Source of the DNA: Polydactylus sextarius
Taxonomy: Eukaryota; Chordata; Actinopteri; Polynemidae
Reading direction: 5' to 3'
Length of the DNA stretch: 64,000 nt
Assembly: GCA_016801845.1 (NCBI GenBank)
Contig: CM028925.1
Span: 2,999,501-3,063,500, forward strand
The position numbers and the translations under genes were made by a program. The notes under the pieces were generated by a model. That model ran no database searches. It was not told the DNA's origin and saw only the letters and a program-made list of their open reading frames with translations. Below, one piece after another: positions 33,031 to 44,096 of this stretch. Every line of letters starts with the position of its first letter. Position 1 is the first letter of the stretch.

Positions 33031-35214
33031 AATCACCCACTTTATACAGTCCAAACTGCATTAATCACTCAAATTCTTCTGATTCACTACATTATCTTGC
33101 TATCTAGCTGCACCATTAGAGGACTATTGTCCCAGCTTTGGGCCCAGCTTTTCTGGAAAAAATGGTGAATATAACAATGATAAATTGATGAGTAATGCTA
33201 TGCAGTTGACTGCTCTGCCACTCTTGAATGCACAGATTTTGAAGGAAATGACTGATCACAAGCAGAGTACAATGAATCTCATGAATAATATAGCATGTTT
33301 GCTTCTGACAGTGTCAAATTATTGATTGCTTATTGTAAATGAATAATTGTTGAGACCCAAATTAAAAAGTTACCCCATGGATGCTCACTATAACAATCCA
33401 TCTTCCAGCCCTAATGGAATTTCCTGAGTGTGTACTGGTTGTTTTCTGGATGCTGATTATAATAAAATGGCTACCTATAGTCTGCTGTGTCCACTTTGCT
33501 CAATGAGAACCTGGCAACCTGAGCTAAATGGCCAATTTATACCCTGAGGCCCTTCAACAAGTTAAACTGACTATTGTCCATGCTCCATGAACAAGTGATA
33601 ACAGGACAAAATGACCCCACTTTACCAAAATGGCCTCCCTCCAAGACTCAAATTTGTTCCCACAAGGACAACCACTGAAAAGTGCACACACACATGCACA
33701 GTCAGTTGCACCTTGAGTGGACCAGCGAACAAACAGGGACATGTGCAGGGTGATACATCCTTTAGATGACACCTTTCCATGGCGATGAGCTGTGCGGTCA
33801 GAGGCGTTTAGCTGTGATGGCGACACTGACACAAGACAAAGCCGCGGGTTTACAAAGCAGCCGCTGGCACTATCTCAAAGTGACGCGTAGGTTATCACTG
33901 ACACGCCAACACTACGTCCCCACTGCGTATTTCCCACGAACCGTTGAACTCTCTTTAGATAGGCAGGCAGACATTTATCTGTGGAAGGGGCCAGTGTGTG
34001 TGGAAAAGGTCTTCAACAAAATGTGGACAACAGTAAAGACCCTCCACAACTTTATTGTCACCCTTCATCTGAATACTTCCTTCTTCAGCTTTACGTTGCC
34101 TATTCATTCGGCTGTGATCTTTCTGATGGTAAACCTCGTCCCTTTGTCTTCTCCTGGCTTTCAGCCGGAGTGGAGGTCAAGGGCCAAGAAAAACAAGAAC
34201 AGGCAGAAATAAACAGAGAGGGAATAAAGACACTGAAGGGGTCATTTCTGGATGTAGGCTGCCATTTGCCCTGGAGTGATCTGTGGATTTGAGGCCAAGA
34301 CCTGGCTGCCCGATCTAAATTGCTCCACATACTGAACAGATTAAGCTAAAAATGAATGGACCAAGCAAGCTGATAGTCAGGCTTATGAGGGGATATTCTC
34401 CTTTCAGAAACACTTCCAGCAGCTGCAGCAGTGAGGAAGCTAAAGACTGCAGCCGGTTGGAAGATTAAAACGGCAGGAAGTTCATTTTCTCACGCAGAGT
34501 CACGCTATCGACTTCATTCATGCTACTGTCTTAGCATCATTATGATCATAACCATCATCACCATTGAGATAAATCACTGTCAAGCTCAACGGCACCGTCA
34601 TGATTGTAATATGCACGATCATTATCACTTTAATCATAATCATCATTATTGTTGCTAGTTTAATTTCCGCCAAAGCTATGGTCCCATTAGCAACATTATC
34701 TTCATCTGTTTTAGCTACGCTAGCGGCTGAGAGATGACGTTCTCAGTCTTCAGGATCCTTTTCACCAGCACCACCATCATGTCCAGATGTCCACCAGAAT
34801 TTTAATTTGTCCAGTACTTTGGTACTTTACTTAAAAACACAATTACAGCTGCTCATTGTAGAAAGTGCCAATTTGTTAATGTTAGCATGCTAGCTAGTGA
34901 CGTCAGACAACACGGTGCATCTGGAAATTTGTATAAGAGCGTTTAAAGATGATATCTATTCAATAATGTGATATTTTTCCAATCTCTATTTTTACAGCCC
35001 TTCATTTCCTTGGAGTGGATTGGCAGCCTTAGGCAGCAGCAGGTTTTGTTAAGGTGGAGTTGAGCATCACATTTTCATTGCATAAATAATGCAAAAACAC
35101 CAGAGAGCATTCTGGGATCACACCAACGCCTTTCAACTGGCTCCTACTTATATATAAGAGCCCTGTACTCGTGACTATGTTTCTATGTAAATACTCTGTA
35201 CTCATGGCTCCATT

Positions 35215-35220
<6 letters not shown>
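33031..35220. other. Non-coding DNA
   Basis: No exon is recognised. The 148-codon ORF at 33766-34212 (+) is the longest not made of simple repeat in this area. It has no recognised domain and overlaps other ORFs on both strands (33981-34292, 34100-34330), so it is probably chance. A degenerate ATC/ATT triplet-rich stretch lies at 34537-34655. Confidence 0.5.

Positions 35221-35271
<51 letters not shown>
35221..35271. repeat. (AT)n microsatellite
   Basis: A perfect AT dinucleotide run of about 50 bases, preceded by an 8-T run and followed by aaataaatta. Confidence 0.95.
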
Positions 35272-35278
<7 letters not shown>

Positions 35279-36027
35279 TAGTACTCAGTACTACATCCTT
35301 ACATTAGTACTCAGCTCTCAATATTACATTATTATATTAGTACTCAGTATCCTATATGATGATTGAGTCCCACCATCTTTGTCTCTGTCCTTAATGTTGA
35401 TCTCAGCTTCTTTCCTCTAACATTTGGTGCACAGTTTCAACTGCAGTGATAACATGTATCTGCAGACTGTGGTAGCCCCTGATATAGTCGGTGATTCCAG
35501 GACACTAGATTTTTTTTTTTTTTGGAAAGATTGCAGTAGAGGAATATCAAGATACTCCAGATGCATCTAAGCACACACGCTGTTTGTTCCTTGGTGTAGT
35601 CATGAATGAGCTGATGTTGAGTGGATTAGGCTGCGAGGCTCCGAGTTTATTTAATGACTGCTTCACAAGCTACAGTACACTGAGCCTCTCTCTTGGGCGG
35701 AGGTCAGAGAAAATGCCTCGTAGTAATAGAGATCCTTTACAACTACCAGGGGAAATCACTGCTGGTTTGTTGGCAGCCAATGTAATTAACCATGTTAGCT
35801 GTCTTGCACTCACAAAAGCTGCAGAATAAACCCTTGGTAGGCCTCAACCTCTAAAACCTGTCACAGAAACAGGCTGTGAAAGGAGACAGTGTCCCTAAAT
35901 TATGTATGGCAAAGACAGTTTTAAGTGATGTAACACTGACAGTGGAGATGTTATGTATTTTTCTATAGATTGAAAAGGGAATGTGTCATTTGGATAAACA
36001 GCCTAGAGGCTGTAGGATTGTTCAGCA
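35272..36027. other. Non-coding DNA
   Basis: Several short near-repeats of ttagtactcagta occur at 35278-35350, immediately after the (AT)n tract. A T run lies at 35511-35524. No exon is recognised; the 81-codon ORF at 35584-35829 has no known features. Confidence 0.5.
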
Positions 36028-36105
36028 GGATGGATGTTTGCTGTCACTGGGACTTGAACCCTGGTTGAAGGACAGGCTCCGTACTCACTACATCACTCCA
36101 CTACA
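36028..36105 (-). repeat. tRNA-derived sequence (tRNA-Asp-like relic)
   Basis: On the minus strand the sequence reads GGTTCAAGTCC (B box, reverse complement at 36050-36060) preceded by GCCTGTCC in anticodon-arm position (compare GCCTGTC in tRNA-Asp) and GTGATGTAGTGAGTA in A-box position. Stems are not intact, so it is a SINE head or a tRNA pseudogene, not a functional tRNA. The 118-codon ORF covering it on + is an artefact. Confidence 0.4.
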
Positions 36106-39100
36106 TGCAATGCTGAGTGTGGAGCTTCTTGCTACAACCGTCAGTCACGGGCTCACAGCGGCCCGTATTAGTCTAGGGCCCAAGGTTAGGTTACGCTCTA
36201 CAGTAATATCCATTTTTCTGGCTGCAATACATCATAATGATGGTGATGATGCCTCAGGGCAAAGTTGGAATAATTCACCTGCTGATTCAGCTTCGGTTAT
36301 GAAACGGTTGCTCGAGCTCGACCCTTTTTCTAATTAGCAATGTCGTACCACAAGACAAAGAATATCATCCATCCTTACTCAAATCAATACGCAGCTACAG
36401 GCTAATATTGTTGTTTTAACGCCTCAAGCCCCTGTTACCAAAATTAGATTAATTTTTTTTTGGTGACCTGTGACATAAACATTTACACCATGCACCAAAA
36501 TGAAGGAAGCTATCACAGATATTTCATATATTTAACTCCTATCTACTGGAGTTAGCTGCTCTGCTTAAACGGCCATTTATGCTGTATGCAGGATACACAT
36601 ATTTGGTCCGTTTCAGGGAGCTTACTGATCCGTAGAAGTAATACCACCAGAAACCATCGAGGCAGTATGTAGGGTCCGATGCTAGGAAAGCATGTACCTA
36701 TTTACATACGTAAAGGGAGCATAAATTTGCCTTAAAGCTGTTATGCTACATATGTTTTGCTATTATTGCCTAGCTAACGTTATCAGTCACAGAAGTTTAG
36801 CTACCAAACTAGCAGAAAATGTAATTTGTGCCAAGAGCCAAGGTTATCTCACATTTTGCGTTTATTTTTATCACTTCTTTGCATCTACTGGAGTTAGCAT
36901 GCTAAACAGCTAGCCCCGACCTGGCCTGTCCTATCTCAGCATTTGCTGTTCGTGAGCCACTGTAGCATTTGGTTTGTTCTGAGCAAGTTGTGCAACACAG
37001 AGGGTGCATTAGCGTATAGCCTCTTGTAATCACCATTATGGTGTTAGCAGGGAGTTATTACCACCACACGCTCCCAGTACGAAACTACGTTTAGTGGCAG
37101 TAAAACCTTACATGTAACACCAGCACAGCGCTGCAGATAGTGTTAGCAATGATAGCATAAGCATTAGCAGGCAGCTACGAAAAACAAAATAGCTTGCTGA
37201 CAGGTAGCATGTTAGCATGCTATCTGTTAGCTCACTGGGTACAATAGCTAAACACTGACATAATGATTAATCATCGAGCTTCTACAAGCCTCATGTGCTG
37301 CAGAACTCAATCACTGAATTCATTTGACCATAAAATTGTTCTGTCTTGTGACGGACAATATTTCCCAAGAGGCAAGGGGTCTAAATATTTAAGCATGACA
37401 GAAATGGTCACCTGGTTGCAGTTAGTGGAACGCAGCTAAACTCATAACACCACAAACATCACTCTGAGAAGCACAACTCCCCAGTGTATCACCGCTAAAA
37501 CCTACATCCCTTGCGCGTTGTTTAATTTCCACTTAATAATTCATTAAAGCTTTAACAGTGTCTCAGGGATGAAACTTAATTTCCTTCTCTTACCACGACT
37601 CATAAACCTGGCCGGTAGAATGCGGTCTCATAAAGGGCATAAACAGATAAGTGATGTTCCAGATAAATGGAAAGTAAATACAGTTTTATCTATTTATAGC
37701 TATCAGTTCCCATAAACCACTGAGCTTCCTCGCCAGTAGCATCTGTTAGGAGATATTCATGGAGCACATGGGAAAGAGAAGACATGAGTGCAACGGTATT
37801 TTTGTCACTACTCAGAAAACAAAATCTACTGATCTTGTCATAGTGAAACTTTTATTATTATGCGTGACACACCAATGTGTTACACACACATTTTAGTTTT
37901 CCTAATTTATTTTTAGGTACTTGCACTTTATTTAGGTATAAAAAAAAAATGAAGGACAACCACAAACTGCCATGTTTAACCTCTATCATTTCTATTACAG
38001 TTAATAGAACAAAATTGGAATCTTTTTTTTTGTCCCCAGGGGGAAATCTGTGTGTTTTCACCCCTTTCTGTTAGCGAGCCAAAGTAGCATGTTGATTTCT
38101 TCTGAATAAGTAGTACTACTGAGGACATATTAGTATATAAGTTCTGTAGATGCAACTACAGTTTTATGATAAACTGTTAATGTATTGTTATGTTAGCAAA
38201 GAAGCATGCTAACAGTTAGCATGATAGCATGCTATCTGATACATAAAAAAGATCCTAATTGAACTCCATATTACTTTTTATCACAAAAAAAAATGTAATT
38301 TAAGTAAAATCATGTATTTCATTTATTTATTTTAAAGAAACAGAAACTAGAGCTACTTCCTACTTCATCTAATCCAGTTAAAGTTAATAAGCATGTGAAT
38401 TCTTGAATAATGTCAGAAAATACCAAGGTATAATTAGTTAGTTTTGTGGCAAATTTGAAGAAAATCTTCCTCAGATGTTGATGTTGTGTTTGTGTTTCAT
38501 GATGTCACGATGATGTGAACGTATGTGCTAATTTTAAAAGGCTTCCTTCCACGTGCTCTGGATATTTTGTGTTCACAGTAACGTGACAAACATGACGCCT
38601 CAGGCTTCAGCTGTCAACGGTGCAGAGTCGTAAACAACAAAAAATATCAAATCAAATCTCTGCAGAGCGATGAAAGTGTTAAAGCTGAGTAGCTGTCCAC
38701 TGTTCTGACTCAGTAGGCCGCAGCTTTTCATATCTTCACTATGGCTTTTGTCCCGACCCCAAGGCCGTAAGCATCCATTCCCACAGTTCCCCACAACCTT
38801 CGTCTTGTAAGCTATTAAAAAAAATAAAAGTCTAAAATGTCGTCAGTTTGATACAAGATATCTGAACGTTTCTAATGCTGATGTATGTTTTACTTCTCCA
38901 GGATTATGTAAAAGCGTTGTTCGTCACCACCAGCTGTCTGTTGGCTGCGAATATTATGAATAAAATACAGTTAATTAATGTTGTCACTCCCGCTAATGTG
39001 AATATGACTCAAGGGCAGTCCTAGCCTTTACTGTTTCACCGCTGAGTCGCTGAGTCGTGCTTACAGTGTGACGGAGACACAGAGAAAAAAGAGGGGGGAG

Positions 39101-40596
39101 GGAGGTGAGAATATAGTTCTGAAAAACCTGTGTGGATTGATTTGTTTTCATGGATCGATTGATACGATGGGAACGTGAAAGTGTTTGAACAGAGGCAGCT
39201 TTTTTCTGTAGTCACTGTTAAAACGAAACGGTCGTAAAAGCAGCGGGACATGTTGCCTTCTACCCCAACCTCTCCTCTTCCGACGTCTGTATATGGTGAG
39301 TGGTTTTCTCAGTGGGCCAGATGGAGGCAGAGTGAGTGTAAGACCAGGACGGTTGTTTCGCTAGACTCTGGGTGCGTGAAGCGAAAGAAGAGAAATAAAT
39401 TGAATCCGAAAAGAAAAAGAAAAGTGGAACAAGTGAGGAATAAATTAAGAGATGTAGGGACGGGGCGTTAAAACGCTTAAAACGATCTAGCCCAGATTAC
39501 CTGCCTGCACTTTAACCTGATAAGAGAGGTGGTGTTGGGATTACAAATCTCTATAAAGTTCTACTGGCATTATGTCCTAACACACGAGTTGGTAAAACTC
39601 TGTAATATATTCATTAAATGATCCAAATCTTTGATCAGAAGGTTGGTGAATCCATTAAAAAATATCCAATAGTGGAGTCTTATTCAGCATCTTTACTTTT
39701 GTACTGGACTTAGCTACAATCTATAGACACTTGCACTTTAAGAGCATCCATTTAACACCACCGTTTTTATATATCAGACACATTTATATTTAGATATTAC
39801 CATTAAAAAAAAAATAAGAACACGTGATCAATTAAATTATGCATTCATAGAATTAAATGTCAGGATGTTAAGTGGCTAAAAATAGCTTGACATTTCAGGA
39901 TATTATAATATATATATGTAATACATATAGCGCTAATAGTGAATGAGACTACTTTATGAATTTTTAACTAACGTTATATTAGATTTTGCAGATGATGCGT
40001 CTGTAGCTTCATTTAAAGGTGACAGAGACTGGTTGAACAGGGTTTTGATGCTTTTTTCGCTGATGTGACATATACACAGTAAAGTTTTGGTCAAAAGCTA
40101 AAAAGCTCTCTCAGGAAGATATTTTAGGGTGGGGGTTTTAAACGTGTGGTTTTGCACATATTTGACATCTTTTCAGGTTTAAATGGAAACCTCATTACTG
40201 TCACTTAAATGAATGTAACACAGACAGAGCATCTTTTTACCGTTTTTGAAATTGACCCATTTTCTAGTGACATTTGTAAAAGAGGAGTTTCTATGAAAAG
40301 GACATGTTCAAGATTTCTAGAACTTAGCACATGTTCCTGAATGTGGGAGGACGACCGCTCTTCAACAAAGACGAGGTGAAAACGCTTCTTGATTCTCTGT
40401 CACCTAGGTGTCAATGTAAAGCTTGAGCTTTCAACAGAGTAGGTACGGTGGCCCTGGAGGTCAAAACGTGATGACAATTTAGGGAAAAATAGCATCTCAT
40501 TTTATGGAAAAAGCGCAGCCGCACCTCTGGTTTGTGATTGGATTGGTTGTTTTAACAACATGATGTGTTGACAGCAGATATAGTCACATTACATTC
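36106..40596. other. Long non-coding stretch with GCTAA/TTAGC clusters
   Basis: No exon is recognised. Clusters of ttagcatgctaa-type words occur at 36720-37260 and 38180-38250. 37320-37760 is repeat-poor and a candidate conserved element. Minus- and plus-strand ORFs (37858-38074, 38600-38794, 39250-39471) have no family resemblance; the last is lysine/arginine-rich because of an A-rich purine tract. Confidence 0.5.
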
Positions 40597-41215
40597 TATA
40601 GGGAGCCTAAGTCACGTCCATCTACTTCCTATCTATGGGTCCTCTGATCGTAAAAAATTATGAATTAGTGTCTATGGAGAGAAAAAAATATCTTCTGGTC
40701 CCGTTTGAAATGTGTCACGGTTTTCACATATGATGTTTGTGAATTTTAAAGATACTTTTCAACATGGAAAGAGCACTGTTTTGTGACAGGCAGCAAACAT
40801 TATTTTAGGTTTATGTCACCGTCAAACTCTGACAGCTAACGTTAGCTTAAGAGCTAGCTACGCTAACCTAGGAAAATATCTCACCTGGTCAGTTTTATCC
40901 ACCTGCTTCTCGTTCTCTCTTCAGCTGAGAAGAGAGGAGGAAAGAAATTCAGTGAAAAGTTTGTTAGGAGAAATTGTGACGTGACGTCACCTGCGCGACT
41001 TTTTGGTTTGTAGTCGAAGCAGATAAATCAACAATTACACCACAAACACAGCCTTGACTCCCACTAATAGTTATCATTTAAATTAAGATACAGGATATGT
41101 GTTGATTCAGGGTAGAAGTCAGAGTGGATCAGAAAATAATTTTTTATCTCTCCATTCACTGCAGTTTATTTATTTATTTATTTTTATCTAAGGGCTGTGA
41201 CTTAGGCTCCCTATA
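40597..41215. mobile_element. MITE with perfect 19-bp terminal inverted repeats
   Basis: The left end TATAGGGAGCCTAAGTCAC (40597-40615) is the exact reverse complement of the right end GTGACTTAGGCTCCCTATA (41197-41215). There is no transposase ORF inside. Removing the TATA at each side as a possible target duplication (TA or TATA) leaves an element of about 611 bases ending GGGAGCC...GGCTCCC. Inside are a CRE palindrome (TGACGTCA, 40982-40989) and a T-rich run near the right end. The superfamily is uncertain: a TA duplication would suit Tc1/mariner, while the TIR style also recalls PIF/Harbinger. Confidence 0.75.
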
Positions 41216-41339
41216 TTGGCTTGTTATTTCACTTCCATCCTTTCAAACGCAACAGAAACCGCAAATAACATGCGACTGTTGCCCGGGAAACAGTCTAATC
41301 ACAAACAGAATAAAGTGTGGTCCTGCCATTTCTGTATTC

Positions 41340-41830
41340 TTAATAATTTTATTGTTTTCTGAATAGTTCTTTTGTTTACTGAACTGTTGTGAGTTGTTGT
41401 TTCACTTTCTGAATTATTGTTTTTTTTTCATCTCTAAAATGTCGTTTTGTTTTCTAAATTATTGTTTGTTTTTTTTTTCCTGAAAAACCAGAGAAGTACC
41501 CATGCTAGTGTTTGTTTTTGTTTGGGCAGTAATAGATCCCTCCACAGTTGTTTTGTTTTCTGAATTGTTGTTTTCCTGAAAAGTTGTTTTGTTTTGCGAA
41601 CAATTTGGTTTTTTCAAGCGTTGTTTTGTTTCCTTAAAAGTTGTTTTGTTTCCTTGAAAGTTGTTTTGTTTCCTCGAAAGTTGTTTTGTTTTCTGCTCTG
41701 TTGTTTTTCCTGAAATGTTGTCTTGTTTTGTGAATTGTTATTGTGTTATGCAAAATGTTTTGTTTGCTGAATTGCTGTTTTTCTTTTTCTTTTTTTATTT
41801 AAGGGGGAGTTGTTTTGTTTTGCCCTTCAG
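41340..41830 (+). repeat. T/G-rich minisatellite, 20-bp period
   Basis: Three clean 20-base units of ttgttttgtttcctNgaaag start at 41621, 41641 and 41661; a fourth starts at 41681 and decays. Degenerate units of the ttgttttgttttctgaa type extend on both sides to about 41340 and 41830. The + strand is nearly free of C and A. The 67-codon ORF at 41661-41864 is an artefact of it. Confidence 0.8.
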
Positions 41831-41984
41831 GGCCACCATAGAAAGGACTCACATGTCCCCTTGATTGCAGGAGCTTTAGTGGTTTCATGAAGGTGTTGTA
41901 TTAATCCACTTTTTATTTTAACACCAGATGAAACAGCAGGAGCTGTCTTGTGAACATTGACCTGCGACATTAATCACAGCGTGT

Positions 41985-42035
41985 CCTGTCTCCTGCTGAA
42001 GTATCCTTGAGCAAGGCGCTAAGCCCTTTCTCTGA
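41985..42035 (+). repeat. Short SINE-like fragment
   Basis: ctgaagtatccttgagcaag gcgctaagccc matches the body phrase of fish tRNA SINEs (tgtccttgagcaaggcact). Nothing else of the element is recognisable. Confidence 0.35.
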
Positions 42036-42039
42036 CTTC

Positions 42040-43354
42040 TCGCTCCGCTTAAAGTCGCTTACAAAAACGCATAAGTTTCGCCGATAGGAGCAGCAGGAGG
42101 AAAAGTGAAAAGCCCGAGCAGCACCATGGTCAGCTCCAGCGGCGGAGCGGACCTGCCTCTGCTCTCTGTCGCTTCTCATGCAGAGTAAAACGCCGGAAAC
42201 CGGAGGCAACAGGAGACATTTAAAAAAAACACCAGTCCGGACCTCACAGCGGCCATGTCCGCTAATGAGGTACGTGACACACCCGCGCGTGCCAACCTGA
42301 CGTCAACCCTCCGGGCAGCGCCGCGGGGCTCGTGACTCACAAAAAGTCGCAGGTGTTGCGGAAAGTAATCGCTTATTATTGTCAAAAGTAATGTCTCACC
42401 GATTTGTCACCGTTTTGTTAAATTATATGTGCTGCCCTGCGTCGTTTGAAATCATAAAATCAAAGTAACATGAGTAAATTCGGCCGGGAAATCACTTCTC
42501 GTGCGCCGACAGGTGAAGTTAAGCTAACTAGCTTATTTGGCTACACTCAGCTAATTGTTAATTATGAAAACAGAGCATTTCGTAATGAGGAAGATATTTT
42601 AATAATTGTATTTAAGGCTGGTAATAGAGGCTGTAAGGTGTTAAAAGGTGTTTATGTAGCCGCGTGGCCGCCCCTTAAACAAAACAGGGAGGAGTAACGT
42701 GGCTGTAACGCGTTACAGTAATCCGTTACCAGCCTTTACTATCTCCCCGTCTCGTCTGCCGCTTTGTCTCCGCGTCCATGTGGGTTTTTCCCCCATCGCT
42801 CCGTCAGCCTCTCAGCCATTGGCCTCAGAGACCATCAGTCTCCCCCTTCAACAACAATAGACGCCTCGCGCTCACATACAATCACACGCACGCGCAAAGC
42901 AGGCACGCGCACGCACATCCACTTCACGCGCCGTTCAAAAAAAAAAAAAAAAAACGCGCAGAGCGCTTTCGAGGAGCGGCGGTGAAATGTTGGTTAAACT
43001 GCGGCTTGGCGACTCCTTTCTTTGCAGCTTCACGTCGGCGAGGAGCGCAGGGAAGCGTCTAGGATGCGTTGAGCCGGGGACGCATCGGAGTTGAAATAAG
43101 GGAAACACGGGGGGTCGGGGGGGAAGAGAAGGAAGAAGAAGAAGAAGAAAAAGACAAGCGGAGAGAGCGAGGAGATTTTTCTGCGAGGATGACTGAGTGG
43201 TGACAAAGAAAAAACGGGGAGCCCCTCTGGCCTCGCTTGTCACCCGCTTAGAACTTGACGGAAGGCGGCTTTGTGGGGGAACCGGGTCGCTCTCACTTGG
43301 ACAGCCAAAGATTTTTTAAAATCATCTTTATTTATTTTTGTGCTGAGGGGAACC
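42040..43354 (+). promoter_or_regulatory. kcnh7: CpG-rich region: probable kcnh7 promoter and 5' leader
   Basis: CpG dinucleotides become abundant here (for example cacccgcgcgtgcc near 42280, ggcagcgccgcggggctcgt near 42315, acgcgcacgcac near 42905, cgcgcagagcgc near 42954), in contrast to the CpG-poor flanks. A full CRE palindrome TGACGTCA is at 42298-42305. A purine-rich GAA/GGA tract at 43120-43160 and an A run at 42937-42954 lie upstream of the start codon. No TATA box is evident and the transcription start cannot be placed. Several upstream ATGs (such as 42255, 42470 and 42778) could act as upstream ORFs if they are in the leader. The promoter assignment is inferred from position and composition. 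Confidence 0.6.
42255..42269 (+). CDS. First-exon-like start, RWDD4-like N terminus
   Basis: Within the CpG-rich region a start codon in strong context (gcggccATGtcc) encodes MSANE and is followed immediately by a donor-like sequence (GAG|GTACGT, GT at 42270). From memory, RWDD4 proteins begin [20 protein letters not shown], so the five residues could be its exon 1. I could not find an exon encoding the rest ([15 protein letters not shown] or the RWD domain) downstream on the + strand. It may be an alternative kcnh7 leader exon, a relic of a duplicated rwdd4 promoter, or a coincidence; five residues are weak evidence. Confidence 0.2.
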
Positions 43355-43430
43355 ATGCCTGTCCGGAGGGGTCATGTTGCGCCACAAAACACATTTTTGG
43401 GAGTAATTATTCGCAAATTCGAAGGACAAA
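43355..43430 (+). CDS. kcnh7: ERG-type K+ channel, coding exon 1 (N-terminal cap)
   Basis: The exon encodes 25 residues and one base of codon 26, starting MPVRRGHVAPQNTFL and ending IIRKFEGQ. This is the invariant start of ERG channels (KCNH2, KCNH6, KCNH7). These channels are plasma-membrane voltage-gated potassium channels, and the first residues form the flexible PAS cap whose basic residues (here R4 and R5) slow deactivation. The ATG has an A at -3 (gaaccATGc). The exon ends at a good donor (caaa|GTGAGT, GT at 43431). Its 76 coding bases and phase equal those I recall for mammalian KCNH2 exon 1. The Gly at position 16 (FLGVIIRK) fits KCNH7, since KCNH2 and KCNH6 have Asp there from memory. 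Position 17 is Val where I recall Thr in mammalian KCNH7. Confidence 0.95.
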
Positions 43431-44096
43431 GTGAGTAGCGATGCTTGTGTGGCTGCGTTGGTTGTTGTGTTGCTTTGCTGCTTTTGCCTTTTGTGTCTCT
43501 CCTGCTGCATCCTCACAACAATTATTTACCCGTTAGGAAACAGCCCAACACGCCTTGTTTTATAACGGAGGGGGGCTTATGATGCAGATAGGTTACACTG
43601 AGCTAATTATATATATTTTCCACTGATTTTGATAAACTATGTGCCAGAGGTCCATGAAAGTCATTATAAGTTAATTACCCTGCTACCTTATCAAGCACCA
43701 GGTTTGTTTTATAGTTGCTGCCTCTCTCCTGCTCTTGTGAAAATTGCAGTTTTATAAGAAACAAGGCTTAAAGGATTTAATTACTTTCCGATCATATCCC
43801 CAAAATACCTTAATTGCCCTATTAAATCCCCCTTTTACGCTTAACTTCCTTAAGATTATTTGCGTAGCTGCTTTTGCTGGTGAACATCAGCCCCCATCCA
43901 TCATTTTCCACCTCATGTTTAATGTAAAAAGTACAAAAATGAAGCTTTAAGTAAAATTTTAATTCAATGTAAAAGCTTAGAAGCTATATTAAGGGTTATA
44001 ATGAAGAATTGTCCCATGTAAAAGCTGTTACACCCACCTATGTTTTTGTTTTAATGTATTAATTGTGGTCACCTTTCTCCTTTTATTTATTTACAG
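43431..44096 (+). other. kcnh7: kcnh7 intron 1 (phase 1, 666 bases)
   Basis: It starts GTGAGT and ends in a pyrimidine-rich tract (acctttctccttttatttat) followed by TTACAG. Splicing joins the final A of exon 1 to AT of exon 2, making the Asn codon in FEGQ-N-KKF. No nested gene is visible; the 68-codon ORF at 43744-43950 is not convincing. The intron is AT-rich compared with the flanking CpG-rich leader. Confidence 0.92.

Noticed and set aside
33766..34212. 148-codon ORF on the + strand
   Set aside because: No recognised family, no splice-bounded exon pattern, and overlapping ORFs on both strands; most likely chance.
36028..36105. Functional tRNA-Asp gene on the minus strand
   Set aside because: The B box and a GCCTGTC anticodon-arm word are present, but stems do not pair well and the acceptor ends do not match; kept only as a tRNA-derived relic.
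39250..39471. 73-codon Lys/Arg-rich ORF resembling a nuclear basic protein
   Set aside because: The basic residues come from an A/G-rich tract (aaagaagagaaataaa); no family match or splice pattern.
42126..42188. ATG in good context (ccatgg) starting MVSSSGGADLPLLSVASHAE
   Set aside because: It stops after 20 codons with no donor at the end and no recognised family; at most an upstream ORF in the kcnh7 leader.
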